DNA from: Bog-473 sp035534235
Lineage (GTDB): Bacteria > Actinomycetota > Acidimicrobiia > Acidimicrobiales > RAAP-2
Length of the DNA: 19,430 bases
Assembly: GCA_035534235.1 (NCBI GenBank)
Contig: DATLSH010000048.1
Span: forward strand, 1 to 19,430
Direction of reading: 5' to 3'
The translations under genes were made by a program, and so were the position numbers. How positions within the stretch are numbered: the first letter of the stretch is position 1; every line of letters begins with the position of its first letter. Below the pieces are notes generated by a model that saw only the letters and a list, made by a program, of their open reading frames with translations, had not been told where the DNA came from and ran no database searches. Positions 1 to 6,634 of the stretch are shown here, piece after piece.

Positions 1-84
1 GCGCTGAAACTTGAGTTCCCCACCATCGAAGAAGACTCCGAACCCAGCTGTCAGTTCGAATCGGCCTTTTTCAGGGGGAAGTAA
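1..84 (+). CDS. 3' end of an unidentified gene (partial, doubtful)
   Basis: An open frame enters from the left edge and stops at TAA (82-84), giving 27 residues that end in FFRGK and contain an acidic run (EEDSE). I do not recognise a family. The stretch is less GC-rich than the rest of the window and uses rarer codons (AAA, CTT, TTT). It could be the tail of a real upstream gene or chance; the start lies outside the window. Confidence 0.3.
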   Translation, partial: ALKLEFPTIEEDSEPSCQFESAFFRGK

Positions 85-240
85 CTAACGCATGGACAAA
101 TGGCATCGAAAGGACTGCCCCCGAAGTGCCGTATTGCAGCAGGCCACCATCGCGACCGCGGGCGGGCGCCAGATCCCGCCGAGGTGCGGGTAGCCAGACA
201 CCTCCAGGCGCCATCGGTCCCCAGTGCATCGCGAAGAGGC

Positions 241-421
241 ATCAACCTTCGCATCAGGGGTCTGGACCTTTCGCCGGTCATCGTCATATCCGGAATGGGC
301 CGCCAGGTCCTCATGAAGCACCGGGCCGACTTCGGGGAGAAGGTCTTTGCGGGCCTGTCCAAGCCGGTGCAACCCCCCTGAGTGCATTGAGGTGGTGAGA
401 GGCGCACTCGGCGACGGGTGG
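241..421 (+). pseudogene. Response-regulator receiver domain, C-terminal half, frameshifted remnant
   Basis: Frame 1 from about 241 reads like beta4 to beta5 of a CheY-type receiver: a PVIVISG strand with the switch Ser, then a helix, then FAGLSKPVQPP with the conserved Lys-Pro. It stops at TGA 379-381, directly after a run of six C (373-378). Removing one C moves into a frame that continues ECIEVVRGALGDG (380-418), which is what helix alpha5 of a receiver looks like; that frame then runs without further similarity to TAG 500-502. The N-terminal half, with the phospho-acceptor Asp and acidic pocket, is absent upstream, so even with the frame restored this is only a fragment. I read it as a decayed two-component gene. 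An assembly error in the C-run could explain the frameshift but not the missing half. Confidence 0.55.
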
Positions 422-471
422 TCCGAGGCCGGGGTAAGAGGAGGGACGGACAGACGCCCACCTCAGCGCCC

Positions 472-507
472 TGGACTTCACAGATGTAACAGTGTAATCT
501 AGTAACT
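472..507 (+). promoter_or_regulatory. Leaderless promoter with three phased GTAAY repeats
   Basis: A -10 box TAATCT (495-500) lies 7 nt before the ATG at 508, with a -35-like TGGACT (472-477) at a 17-bp spacing. The transcript would therefore begin at or next to the start codon. Pentamers GTAAC (486-490), GTAAT (494-498) and GTAAC (502-506) repeat with an exact 8-bp period across the -10 region. This is the layout expected for cooperative binding by ribbon-helix-helix dimers, and the gene behind it encodes such a domain. Autoregulation is inference. Confidence 0.6.
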
Positions 508-1122
508 ATGCACACAGGACCCAACGAAGCAGCCGGCCCGGGCCGGGGCACCCACCGCGGTGGCCGCCGCCGATCCGCCACTGCGCCACCCTCGGGGCCC
601 GAACAGGAACGCCTGATCGCCGCCTGGTTCGCCGGGAGGATCCCCGATGGCTGGTTCGCCGGGCCCGCTGCCATTGAGATCGACGGCGACGAAATTCAGG
701 TGGTGGGGACCCTCCCCCCGCCGCAGCTGCCCGAGGGTGCCGGTCCGGACGAGGTCAGCGTGGCCGAGCAGGCGCGCATCAGTGGCTTCCGGGAGGAGAG
801 CCGGGGTTCCCGGATGCGGGTGGCCGAGGAGGCGCAGCCTGCCTTCGGGCGCACCGTCTCCTGGGGCGCCGTGTGCGGGGGTTCGCGCCTGCTGTTCACC
901 ACCGCCGGCGTGCCCGTCATGACCCGGCTCCGCATGGAGGATCGTCTCGTGCTCCAGACACTGATCGACGCCGGTGTGGCCCGAAGCCGCAGTGAGGCGC
1001 TGTCCTGGTGTGTCCGTCTGGTCGCGCAACACGAGTCGGACTGGATTGCAGCGCTCCGCGACGCCATGACGGCGGTCGAGGAGGTCCGTACCCGGGGGCC
1101 CCGGGGAGGCGGCTCAGGCTGA
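508..1122 (+). CDS. Conserved actinobacterial-type protein with C-terminal ribbon-helix-helix-like domain
   Basis: The product has 204 residues. The N-terminal ~30 residues are Gly/Pro/Arg-rich and probably disordered. Residues 32-70 (EQERLIAAWFAGRIPDGWF, then a short beta-rich part ending VVGTLP) look like a family I have seen in actinobacteria without an assigned function. Residues 136-175 fit a ribbon-helix-helix fold: a strand VMTRLRM, helix A DRLVLQTLIDAG, then SRSEALSWCVRLVAQH. That suggests DNA binding as a dimer. ATG 508 is chosen because a -10 box sits 7 nt upstream; there is no Shine-Dalgarno. The next gene starts 25 bp downstream on the same strand and may be cotranscribed. A role as an autorepressor is inferred from the phased repeats in its promoter; the middle domain could bind a ligand or partner. 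Confidence 0.75.
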   Translation: MHTGPNEAAGPGRGTHRGGRRRSATAPPSGPEQERLIAAWFAGRIPDGWFAGPAAIEIDGDEIQVVGTLPPPQLPEGAGPDEVSVAEQARISGFREESRGSRMRVAEEAQPAFGRTVSWGAVCGGSRLLFTTAGVPVMTRLRMEDRLVLQTLIDAGVARSRSEALSWCVRLVAQHESDWIAALRDAMTAVEEVRTRGPRGGGSG

Positions 1123-1147
1123 GCCGTCGGGCGCGCCGCCACCTGAC

Positions 1148-1528
1148 GTGCCACCATGGTTCATGGAGCATTTTCATCAGGTGCAAGCGGACCTCCGCAC
1201 CCCTTACCGCGAGCTCGGGGCGGCCATCCCCGACGTCATGGCCGGCTTCGGTGCCCTGCACACCGCCACCATGGCCGAGGGTGCCCTCTCGGCCAAGGTG
1301 AAGGAGTTGATCGCCCTGTCCATCTCCATCACCCGGGAATGCGACGGCTGCATTGCGGCGCACGCCCGCGGCGCCGCCCGGCAGGGAGCCACCGCCGAGG
1401 AGGTCGCCGAAATGATCGGTGTGGCCATCTCCTTGAACGGGGGACCGGGCACCGTGTGGGGGCCACGCGCCCTGGCCGCCTTTCAGGAGTTCGCCGGCGC
1501 CCCTCCTGCATCTGCCACCGGCGTCTGA
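1148..1528 (+). CDS. Carboxymuconolactone decarboxylase (AhpD-like) family protein
   Basis: The 126-residue product is a single all-helical CMD domain, the normal length for small AhpD-like proteins. Residues 64-72 carry the thiol motif C-DG-C-IAA-H (Cys65, Cys68, His72), typical of CMD proteins with disulfide reductase or peroxidase-linked activity; plain decarboxylases lack the Cys pair. The helix before it (KVKELIALSISITREC) and the one after (GATAEEVAEMIGVAISLNGGP) also match the family. The start is GTG 1148; ATG 1163 is a reasonable alternative, and neither has a clear Shine-Dalgarno. It follows the RHH gene closely, so it may handle an oxidant or electrophile under that regulator (inference). 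The last 46 bp overlap the 3' end of the opposite-strand BrkB gene. Confidence 0.85.
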   Translation: MPPWFMEHFHQVQADLRTPYRELGAAIPDVMAGFGALHTATMAEGALSAKVKELIALSISITRECDGCIAAHARGAARQGATAEEVAEMIGVAISLNGGPGTVWGPRALAAFQEFAGAPPASATGV

Positions 1529-2415
1529 TCAACCCGTCCACCCGCAGCATCTGCTGGCGGACCCTCCAGAGGACGGGGCCACAGATGGCGGGCCAGCACC
1601 ACATTGGCCTCACCGGCGTAGACGAAGAGCTGCGAGCCGAGGGACAGCCAGAACACCAGGCCCAGCACGGTGGCGAAGAATCCGTAGAGCTGGCTGGTGT
1701 GGCGGAGAGCGTGGCTCACCAGCACACCGCCCAGAGCTTCCAGCGCCGTCCACCCGATCCCCCCGATGAGGGCGCCTGGGAGCACGCTCCGCCACCTCGT
1801 CCCGGCGGGCGCCAGTACGTGCAGCGCCACCAGGTACGCCGCCAGGTTGACCACGGCGGCGCCCAGCAGGGTGAAGGTCCAGTAGGCCGCTGGGTAGGCG
1901 CTGAGCCGGCCACCCCCGATGGTCGACATCCCGGCCAGCACTGCGCTGCCCACCACCGCGGCGCCGATGGTGCCAAGCAGCATGAGGCCGCGCAGGGCAC
2001 GCCGCAAGAGTGGGGCTTCCTGGTGGCGGGGGACGCCCCACATCGTCTCGCTGGCTCGCTGAATGTGATTGGTCACCCCCAGGGAGCCCCAGAGCAGGCC
2101 CAGTGCGCTGACCACGAACGCCAGCGGGGTCGCCCGGTGCAGCGCCGAGATGCTCTGGCGCAACTTGTCGCCGATCACGGGGAACTCGGAGAGGGCCGAG
2201 TTGACGATCCGCTCCTCGGCGTGGCTGTTGGTGCCGACCACCAGGCCGACGATCGTGATCAGCAAGAGGAGGAGCGGGAAGACGGCCAGGAAACCGTAGA
2301 AGGTGATGAGCGCCGCCAGGGAGCCGCCACGATCGTCGCCGTACTTCTTGAACACGGCCACCGTCACCGCGATGGGCGGCGTCCGCCGCTGCAGGTGGTC
2401 GGCACGACGCAGCAA
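1483..2415 (-). CDS. YihY/BrkB family inner-membrane protein
   Basis: The 310-residue product has the family signature near the N-terminus: FKKYGDDRGGSLAALITFYGF followed by a long hydrophobic helix (about residues 34-62). About five more hydrophobic segments follow, with SLGVTNHIQRASETMW after the second and a final helix near LYGFFATVLGLVFWLSLGSQLFVYAGE. YihY/BrkB proteins are polytopic membrane proteins, and their function is still unclear (older 'ribonuclease BN' names are misassigned). The start is TTG 2415, 14 bp after the P450 stop; no better in-frame start exists upstream and no Shine-Dalgarno is visible, so translation may depend on the P450 gene. The hydrophilic C-terminal ~35 residues are Ala/Gly-rich. 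Its 3' end overlaps the convergent CMD gene by 46 bp. Confidence 0.85.
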   Translation of the reverse strand: MLRRADHLQRRTPPIAVTVAVFKKYGDDRGGSLAALITFYGFLAVFPLLLLLITIVGLVVGTNSHAEERIVNSALSEFPVIGDKLRQSISALHRATPLAFVVSALGLLWGSLGVTNHIQRASETMWGVPRHQEAPLLRRALRGLMLLGTIGAAVVGSAVLAGMSTIGGGRLSAYPAAYWTFTLLGAAVVNLAAYLVALHVLAPAGTRWRSVLPGALIGGIGWTALEALGGVLVSHALRHTSQLYGFFATVLGLVFWLSLGSQLFVYAGEANVVLARHLWPRPLEGPPADAAGGRVDQTPVADAGGAPANS

Positions 2416-2429
2416 GTGCCGCCAGAGCG

Positions 2430-3719
2430 TCAGCGTGCGACAGCCACCGGGGTGAAGGTGCAGTCGAGGTGCTTGATCCCGTTGATGAAGGGTGAGAGTA
2501 ACCGGTCGGGCTCGCCGGAGCTGGCAATGTCCGGCAGGCGCTCGAAGAGCTGGCGGAACATCACGTCGATCTCCTGGCGGGCCAGGTGCGCCCCCAGGCA
2601 GAAGTGTGGCCCGGCGGCTCCGAACCCGATGTGCGGGTTGGGGCTGCGGCGCACGTCGAAGGTGAAGGGATCCTTGAAGACGTCCTCGTCCCGGTTGGCC
2701 GAGTTGTAGAACATGATGACCTTGTCGCCCTGGTGGAGCTCTTCGTCTCCGAGGAGCGTGTCCTGCGCCACCGTGCGCCGCATCCAGATGACGGGGGAGC
2801 CCCAGCGCACGATCTCGTCGACACCGGTGGCGGCGATGCCTGCCGGGTCCGCCAGCCAGAGTGCCCGCTGGTCGGGATGCTCGGTCAGGGCCAGCAGGCC
2901 GTGGCTGATGGCGTTGCGGGTGGTCTCGTTCCCGGCCACGACCAGCAGGATGAAGAAGGAGGCCACTTCGGCCGAAGTCAACGCTTCACCGTCAATGTTG
3001 GTGTTGATCAGGGCCGAGGTCACGTCCTCGGTCGGCTGGCCCGTCCTGAAGGCGGCCAGGTCGGTCATGAGCAGGTTGAGGTCCTGCGCCGCCGTCATGA
3101 AGGCCAGCATCGGATCGGCGCCCTCGGGTATGTACTCGGGGTCGCCGCTGCTCAGGATCACGTTGGAGGCGTGGAACACGGTGTCGTAATCGGCCGCCCC
3201 GATACCCATCATGTCGCAGATGATCTCCAACGGGAGCCGGGCCGCCACGTCGACCACGAAGTCGCATCCACCCTTGTCGGCCACCCGGTTGATGACGTCG
3301 TTGGCCACGAACTCGATCCGGTCCTCAATGCTCTTGATCATGCGCGGGTTGAAGGCGGCCGAGACGATGCGGCGCAGCCGGGCGTGGCGCGGGTTGTCCA
3401 TGTTGATCATTGAGCCGAAGAACTCCAGCATCTCCTCGGGCATGTCCACAATGCTGGTGGCACCACGAGCCGACTGGTAGATCTCGGGGTGCCGGCTGGC
3501 CTCTACCACGTGGGCGTGCCGGGTCAGGGCGCGGTAGCCCGCACCCTTGGGGATGACGTACGTCAGCGCCTCGGGGATCTCCGGCTCGTCGAAGAACGCC
3601 ATCGGCCGCTCCTGGCGCAGCGTCTGGAAGGCACCCTCACGCTCGTCCCAGGGACGGGCCCAAAAGGCGATGTCGGACAGGTCGATGTCGTCAACTTGGA
3701 GCACGGCGCGTGGTTGCAC
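2430..3719 (-). CDS. Cytochrome P450, CYP124/125/142-like
   Basis: The 429-residue product is a full-length soluble bacterial P450. The I-helix oxygen-activation motif AGNETT is at residues 262-267, the K-helix ExxR at Glu302-Arg305, and the haem ligand is Cys374 in GFGAAGPHFCLGAHLAR. The haem loop has the one-residue-longer FGxxGxHxC spacing seen in CYP125/124/142. Those relatives oxidise the terminal methyl of cholesterol side chains or methyl-branched lipids, so a sterol or branched-lipid substrate is likely but unproven. NMDNPRHARLRRIV (106-119) is the usual C-helix region. Electrons would come from a ferredoxin; none is encoded here. The start is GTG 3719, placed by a -10 box TAGGGT 6 nt upstream. 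It is divergent from the secernin-like gene and followed by the BrkB gene. Confidence 0.9.
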   Translation of the reverse strand: MQPRAVLQVDDIDLSDIAFWARPWDEREGAFQTLRQERPMAFFDEPEIPEALTYVIPKGAGYRALTRHAHVVEASRHPEIYQSARGATSIVDMPEEMLEFFGSMINMDNPRHARLRRIVSAAFNPRMIKSIEDRIEFVANDVINRVADKGGCDFVVDVAARLPLEIICDMMGIGAADYDTVFHASNVILSSGDPEYIPEGADPMLAFMTAAQDLNLLMTDLAAFRTGQPTEDVTSALINTNIDGEALTSAEVASFFILLVVAGNETTRNAISHGLLALTEHPDQRALWLADPAGIAATGVDEIVRWGSPVIWMRRTVAQDTLLGDEELHQGDKVIMFYNSANRDEDVFKDPFTFDVRRSPNPHIGFGAAGPHFCLGAHLARQEIDVMFRQLFERLPDIASSGEPDRLLSPFINGIKHLDCTFTPVAVAR

Positions 3720-3754
3720 AGCCTCACCCTAGCCAGGCTCCGTACACTGCGAGA
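3720..3754. promoter_or_regulatory. 35-bp divergent promoter region with two leaderless promoters
   Basis: Between GTG 3719 (minus) and ATG 3755 (plus) lie two -10 boxes back to back: TAGGGT on the minus strand (3731-3726, 6 nt before GTG) and TACACT on the plus strand (3743-3748, 6 nt before ATG). Both transcripts would be leaderless, and each -35 region would lie near or inside the start of the other gene. An inverted repeat AGCCT (3720-3724) / AGGCT (3735-3739) surrounds the minus -10 box and could be an operator. Recognisable -35 boxes are weak on both sides. Confidence 0.55.
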
Positions 3755-4966
3755 ATGTGTGACACGTTGTGTGCACCGGGGTCCGGCGGAATGGTGTTCG
3801 CCAAGAATTCGGACCGCCCGCCGGGCGAGGTGCAGGTTGCTGTGCCCTTCGGGCGGCGCGCCTCGGCAGGATGCACGCTGCGCACGCAGTACCTCTCCAT
3901 CGGGGACACAGGAGCGCACGCCACCCTCCTCTCCTGCCCCACCTGGCTCTGGGGCGCCGAGCACGGCATCAACGAGCACGGTCTGGCCATCGGCAATGAG
4001 CGGGTCAGCACCACCCATGACGCCGGGGCTGCCCAGCCCGCCCTGATCGGCATGGACCTGGTGCGGCTCGGCCTCGAGCGCGCCCGCACGGCGGACGAGG
4101 CGCTTGAGGTCATTACGGGACTGCTCGCCACACACGGTCAGGGCGGGATCGCCGACGCCGTGCACCACGAGGCCTACGACTCATCGTTCCTCATCGCCGA
4201 CCCGGCCCACGTCATCATCCTCGATACGTCCGGCACCGACTACGCCGCCGCTCCCTTCCCTGCCGGCACCGCCATCTCCAATCGCCACACGCTCACGACC
4301 GATTGGACGCGCGCCTCGGACAGCCTGAGGGAGGGTGACGACTTCGACCGCTACCGCGACCACAGCGAGCACACGGGCTACGCCGATGTCCGCCTGGGGG
4401 CCAGCCGCCGCTTCCTGGACTCCCTTCCCCAAGGCGGCCTCACCCCCGCAGCCACCGCCGCCCACCTGCGCGATCACGGTCACGGGCCCTGGGGCGCGCC
4501 CGGGGTGCGCGGCAGCGTCGACCCGCCGCCGACCGAGCTGCAGCCGGACTTCCGCGGCGTCAGCGTCTGCATGCACGTGCGCGACCTGAGTGTCACCGCG
4601 GCCTCCCTCATCGCCGTGCTGCCCACCGACCTCGCCGCTGGCGCTCCATTGCGCGCCTTCGTGGCGCCGGGCAGCCCGTGCGTCAGCATTTACGTGCCCG
4701 CCTTCCCGCGCTCGGCTGCCGGCCCGCCGCCGTTCATCCCCCTGGAGGTCTCAGGCGAGGAGATGTGGCGGGCCGCCGAGACCCTGCGCCACGTGGTGGA
4801 GGCCGACCCTGAGGCCATCCACGCCATACGGGAGCGGCTGGGCCCGGTCGAGGACGAGCTGTGGGCTGAGGCCGACGAGGTGGTCGATCACCCCGGCCGT
4901 TGGAGCGAGGTGGGGGCGACCTGGGGCCGGCGCGCTCTCTACGCCTTGCGCGCCTGCTTGCCCTGA
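3755..4966 (+). CDS. Secernin-like C69-family Ntn hydrolase
   Basis: The 403-residue product begins Met-Cys-Asp-Thr-Leu. This is the secernin/C69 hallmark: after Met removal (or a short propeptide cleavage) Cys2 becomes the N-terminal nucleophile. FAKNSDRPPGE (residues 15-25), WLWGAEHGINEHGLAIGNE and LVRLGLERARTADEALEVI are also typical of the family, and the length matches secernins (~400). C69 enzymes include dipeptidases; the substrate of bacterial secernin-like proteins is not settled. No signal peptide is seen, so it should be cytoplasmic. ATG 3755 is preferred over the longer frame (GTG 3710) because the Cys must be at position 2 and the -10 box TACACT lies 6 nt upstream. A FAH-family gene follows 46 bp later. 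Confidence 0.85.
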   Translation: MCDTLCAPGSGGMVFAKNSDRPPGEVQVAVPFGRRASAGCTLRTQYLSIGDTGAHATLLSCPTWLWGAEHGINEHGLAIGNERVSTTHDAGAAQPALIGMDLVRLGLERARTADEALEVITGLLATHGQGGIADAVHHEAYDSSFLIADPAHVIILDTSGTDYAAAPFPAGTAISNRHTLTTDWTRASDSLREGDDFDRYRDHSEHTGYADVRLGASRRFLDSLPQGGLTPAATAAHLRDHGHGPWGAPGVRGSVDPPPTELQPDFRGVSVCMHVRDLSVTAASLIAVLPTDLAAGAPLRAFVAPGSPCVSIYVPAFPRSAAGPPPFIPLEVSGEEMWRAAETLRHVVEADPEAIHAIRERLGPVEDELWAEADEVVDHPGRWSEVGATWGRRALYALRACLP

Positions 4967-5012
4967 TCGGGCAACATGGGAGTCCCGACTTCGCCGACCG
5001 GAGGGAGAGTCG

Positions 5013-5909
5013 ATGCGACTGGCCAGTTTCTCCATTCCCGGTGGTGCATCGGTTGGGGTGGCGCGCCCGGGCCTCATCATCGGCGACGAGATCGTCGATC
5101 TGAGCGACCCCGTCACCGGCCTTCCGGGGTCGATGGCGGCGCTCCTTGCCCTCGGTCCTGCAGGACTGGAGCAGGTCCGGGCTGCATATTCGGGCCGGGC
5201 GGCCCGCCATCCGCTCGGCACGGTGCGCCGCCATGCCCCGGTGCCCCGTCCCCCCGCCATCCTTGCCATCGGCATGAACTACCGGGCCCACGTGGCCGAA
5301 ATTGGGCGTGAGCCGCCGGAGTACCAGTACTGGTTCAACAAGCAGCGGACGTCGATCGCCGGGCCCGGTGACCCCATAGTGCTGCCCACCGTCTCGTCCA
5401 TGGTCGACTACGAGGGCGAGCTGGCTCTCATCATCGGGCCCCGATGCCAGCACGTTCCGGCCGCCCGGGCTCTGGAGGTGGTGGCCGGATTCACCATCAT
5501 CAATGACGTGAGCGCCCGCGACTGGCAATGGCGCACGCCGACGTTCACCATGGGGAAGTCGTTCGACTCCCATGCGCCGTGCGGTCCCGAAATGGTCACT
5601 CCCGACGAGCTGGGAGATCCCTCCGACCTGGCCATCCGCACCTGGGTCAACGACGAGCTGCGCCAGGACTCGACCACGGCCGACCTCATCTTCGGCTGCA
5701 GCGAAATGATTGAGTACCTGACCACCGCCTTTCCGCTGGAGCCGGGCACCGTCATCGCCACCGGGACCCCGGCCGGCGTCGGGGCGGCGTTCCAGCCGCC
5801 CCGGTTCCAGTCCGACGGTGATGTGGTCCGCATTGAGATCGAGGGCATTGGCGAACTGCGCAACCCGGTCGTCCAGGGTGCCGCAACTGTGCCCGTGGGG
5901 CTCACCTGA
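5013..5909 (+). CDS. Fumarylacetoacetate hydrolase (FAH) family protein
   Basis: The 298-residue product has a short N-terminal domain (1-75) and the FAH catalytic domain (about 80-290). Visible motifs are AIGMNYRAHVAEIG (85-98), the metal ligands Glu134 and Glu136 in DYEGELALII and Asp165 in NDVSARD, Lys182 in GKSFD, and GTPAGVG near the end. The family splits or hydrates C-C bonds or decarboxylates acylpyruvates and homologous diketo acids with Mg2+ or Mn2+; the exact substrate cannot be read here. A strong Shine-Dalgarno GGAGGGAG (5000-5007) fixes ATG 5013, in contrast to the leaderless genes nearby, which fits cotranscription with the secernin-like gene upstream. Confidence 0.9.
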   Translation: MRLASFSIPGGASVGVARPGLIIGDEIVDLSDPVTGLPGSMAALLALGPAGLEQVRAAYSGRAARHPLGTVRRHAPVPRPPAILAIGMNYRAHVAEIGREPPEYQYWFNKQRTSIAGPGDPIVLPTVSSMVDYEGELALIIGPRCQHVPAARALEVVAGFTIINDVSARDWQWRTPTFTMGKSFDSHAPCGPEMVTPDELGDPSDLAIRTWVNDELRQDSTTADLIFGCSEMIEYLTTAFPLEPGTVIATGTPAGVGAAFQPPRFQSDGDVVRIEIEGIGELRNPVVQGAATVPVGLT

Positions 5910-5952
5910 CCGCACGGCGGTCCACTGCGGTCACGCCCGCCTCCCGGCACGG

Positions 5953-5958
5953 CAGAAT
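5953..5958 (+). promoter_or_regulatory. -10 box of probable leaderless nfu promoter
   Basis: CAGAAT lies 6 nt before GTG 5965, the same distance seen for other starts in the window, but the first base departs from TANNNT. The GGAGGGG next to the start codon has no spacing and is unlikely to act as a ribosome binding site. Confidence 0.35.
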
Positions 5959-5964
5959 GGAGGG

Positions 5965-6300
5965 GTGCCCGATACCCAGATCGAACTCGGCGATGCCGAG
6001 CGAGCCGAGCGCCTGAGCAAGCTTCAGGGCATCATCGATCTTATGCGCCCGGCGGTCCAGGCCGATGGGGGGGATCTGGTCCTGATCAGGGCTGATGTGG
6101 AGCGCGGGGTGATCGAGGTCCAGCTCCAGGGCGCCTGCAGCTCGTGCGCCGTGAGTTCCGCCACCCTCTCGGGCGGCGTCGAGCGGATCCTTCGTGACCG
6201 CCTCCCCTGGGTCACCGAGGTGGTCGGAGGGCTCGACGATTCGCTCAGCATGGACGAGAGCTCCTCGCTCGGCAGCGGAGGCTACGTCCCGAAATTCTGA
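5965..6300 (+). CDS. NifU-like C-terminal domain protein (Nfu iron-sulfur carrier)
   Basis: The 111-residue product is a single Nfu domain. LMRPAVQADGGDLVLI (26-41) and LQGACSSCAVSSATLSGGVE (54-73) are the family blocks, with the cluster-binding CxxC at Cys58 and Cys61. Two monomers are expected to hold a bridging [4Fe-4S] cluster and pass it to apo-proteins in the cytoplasm. The C-terminal tail after residue 85 is acidic and Ser/Gly-rich. GTG 5965 is chosen because residues before it in the open frame do not resemble the family. The gene lies 55 bp after the FAH gene, so it may also be read from the upstream transcript. Confidence 0.88.
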   Translation: MPDTQIELGDAERAERLSKLQGIIDLMRPAVQADGGDLVLIRADVERGVIEVQLQGACSSCAVSSATLSGGVERILRDRLPWVTEVVGGLDDSLSMDESSSLGSGGYVPKF

Positions 6301-6339
6301 GTCCGATCTTCTGATGGTCTGGGCCCCGGAAGGTGGCAC

Positions 6340-6537
6340 CGCTCGTTCCTTGTAGCACCCCGTGCGTACGGGAGGATCTACTCGGCCGTCGTCTCCTCTG
6401 GGCGAAAGGCGCGAGGGGCTCGGGTGGTTGATCTCCTCATCGCGGCCACGGCATGCGCAGCCGGACTCCCTCTGTACACCCGCAACGAGGAGGACTTCGG
6501 GGCCCTCCAAGGGCTTGTCGAAGTCATCGGAGTGTGA
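6340..6537 (+). pseudogene. PIN-domain (VapC-type) toxin, C-terminal remnant
   Basis: An open frame with no start codon follows the nfu stop in the same frame. From about 6358 it reads RAYGRIYSAVVSSGRKARG, then VVDLLIAATACAAGLPLYTRN and EEDFGALQGLVEVIGV, ending at TGA 6535-6537. This matches the last ~60 residues of a VapC PIN ribonuclease, including the third conserved Asp (in VVDLLIAATA) and the final acidic position (NEEDF). The first half, with the initial Asp and the Glu of the active site, is missing, and no antitoxin gene is nearby. It is therefore a dead toxin fragment. Lacking a start codon, it is easily missed by gene finders. Confidence 0.7.
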
Positions 6538-6605
6538 ATCTCCGAACCTTCGCCGAGAACAGGGCTGACCAAGCGAAGGGGACTTCCGGCGCTGGACCGG
6601 CTCAT

Positions 6606-6634
6606 TAGTTAGCAAAACTAACTATACTGGGGGC
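6606..6634 (+). promoter_or_regulatory. MarR operator palindrome over a leaderless promoter
   Basis: A perfect inverted repeat TAGTTAG-CAAAA-CTAACTA spans 6606-6624 (7-bp arms, 5-bp spacer). Its last two bases overlap the -10 box TATACT (6623-6628), which lies 6 nt before ATG 6635. MarR dimers typically bind palindromes of this size in their own promoter, so binding here would block transcription of the marR-MFS operon. The region is markedly AT-rich against its surroundings. The -35 region is weak. Confidence 0.75.

Noticed and set aside
92..193. Short 33-residue frame beginning ATG 92
   Set aside because: There is no Shine-Dalgarno or -10 box at the right distance and no similarity I recognise.
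51..674. 207-residue minus-strand frame and overlapping short frames over 51-400
   Set aside because: The translation is Arg/Pro-rich with no recognisable domain, whereas the plus strand shows receiver-domain similarity and the start of the RHH-like gene.
1156..2709. 517-residue open frame on the plus strand
   Set aside because: It runs out of frame through the CMD gene and antisense through the BrkB gene into the P450 gene. Its composition is Gln/Gly/His/Arg-rich without any domain; it is a GC-rich shadow.
4590..5012. N-terminal extension of the FAH frame
   Set aside because: This part overlaps the secernin-like gene in another frame and is not FAH-like. The ribosome binding site at 5000-5007 marks ATG 5013.
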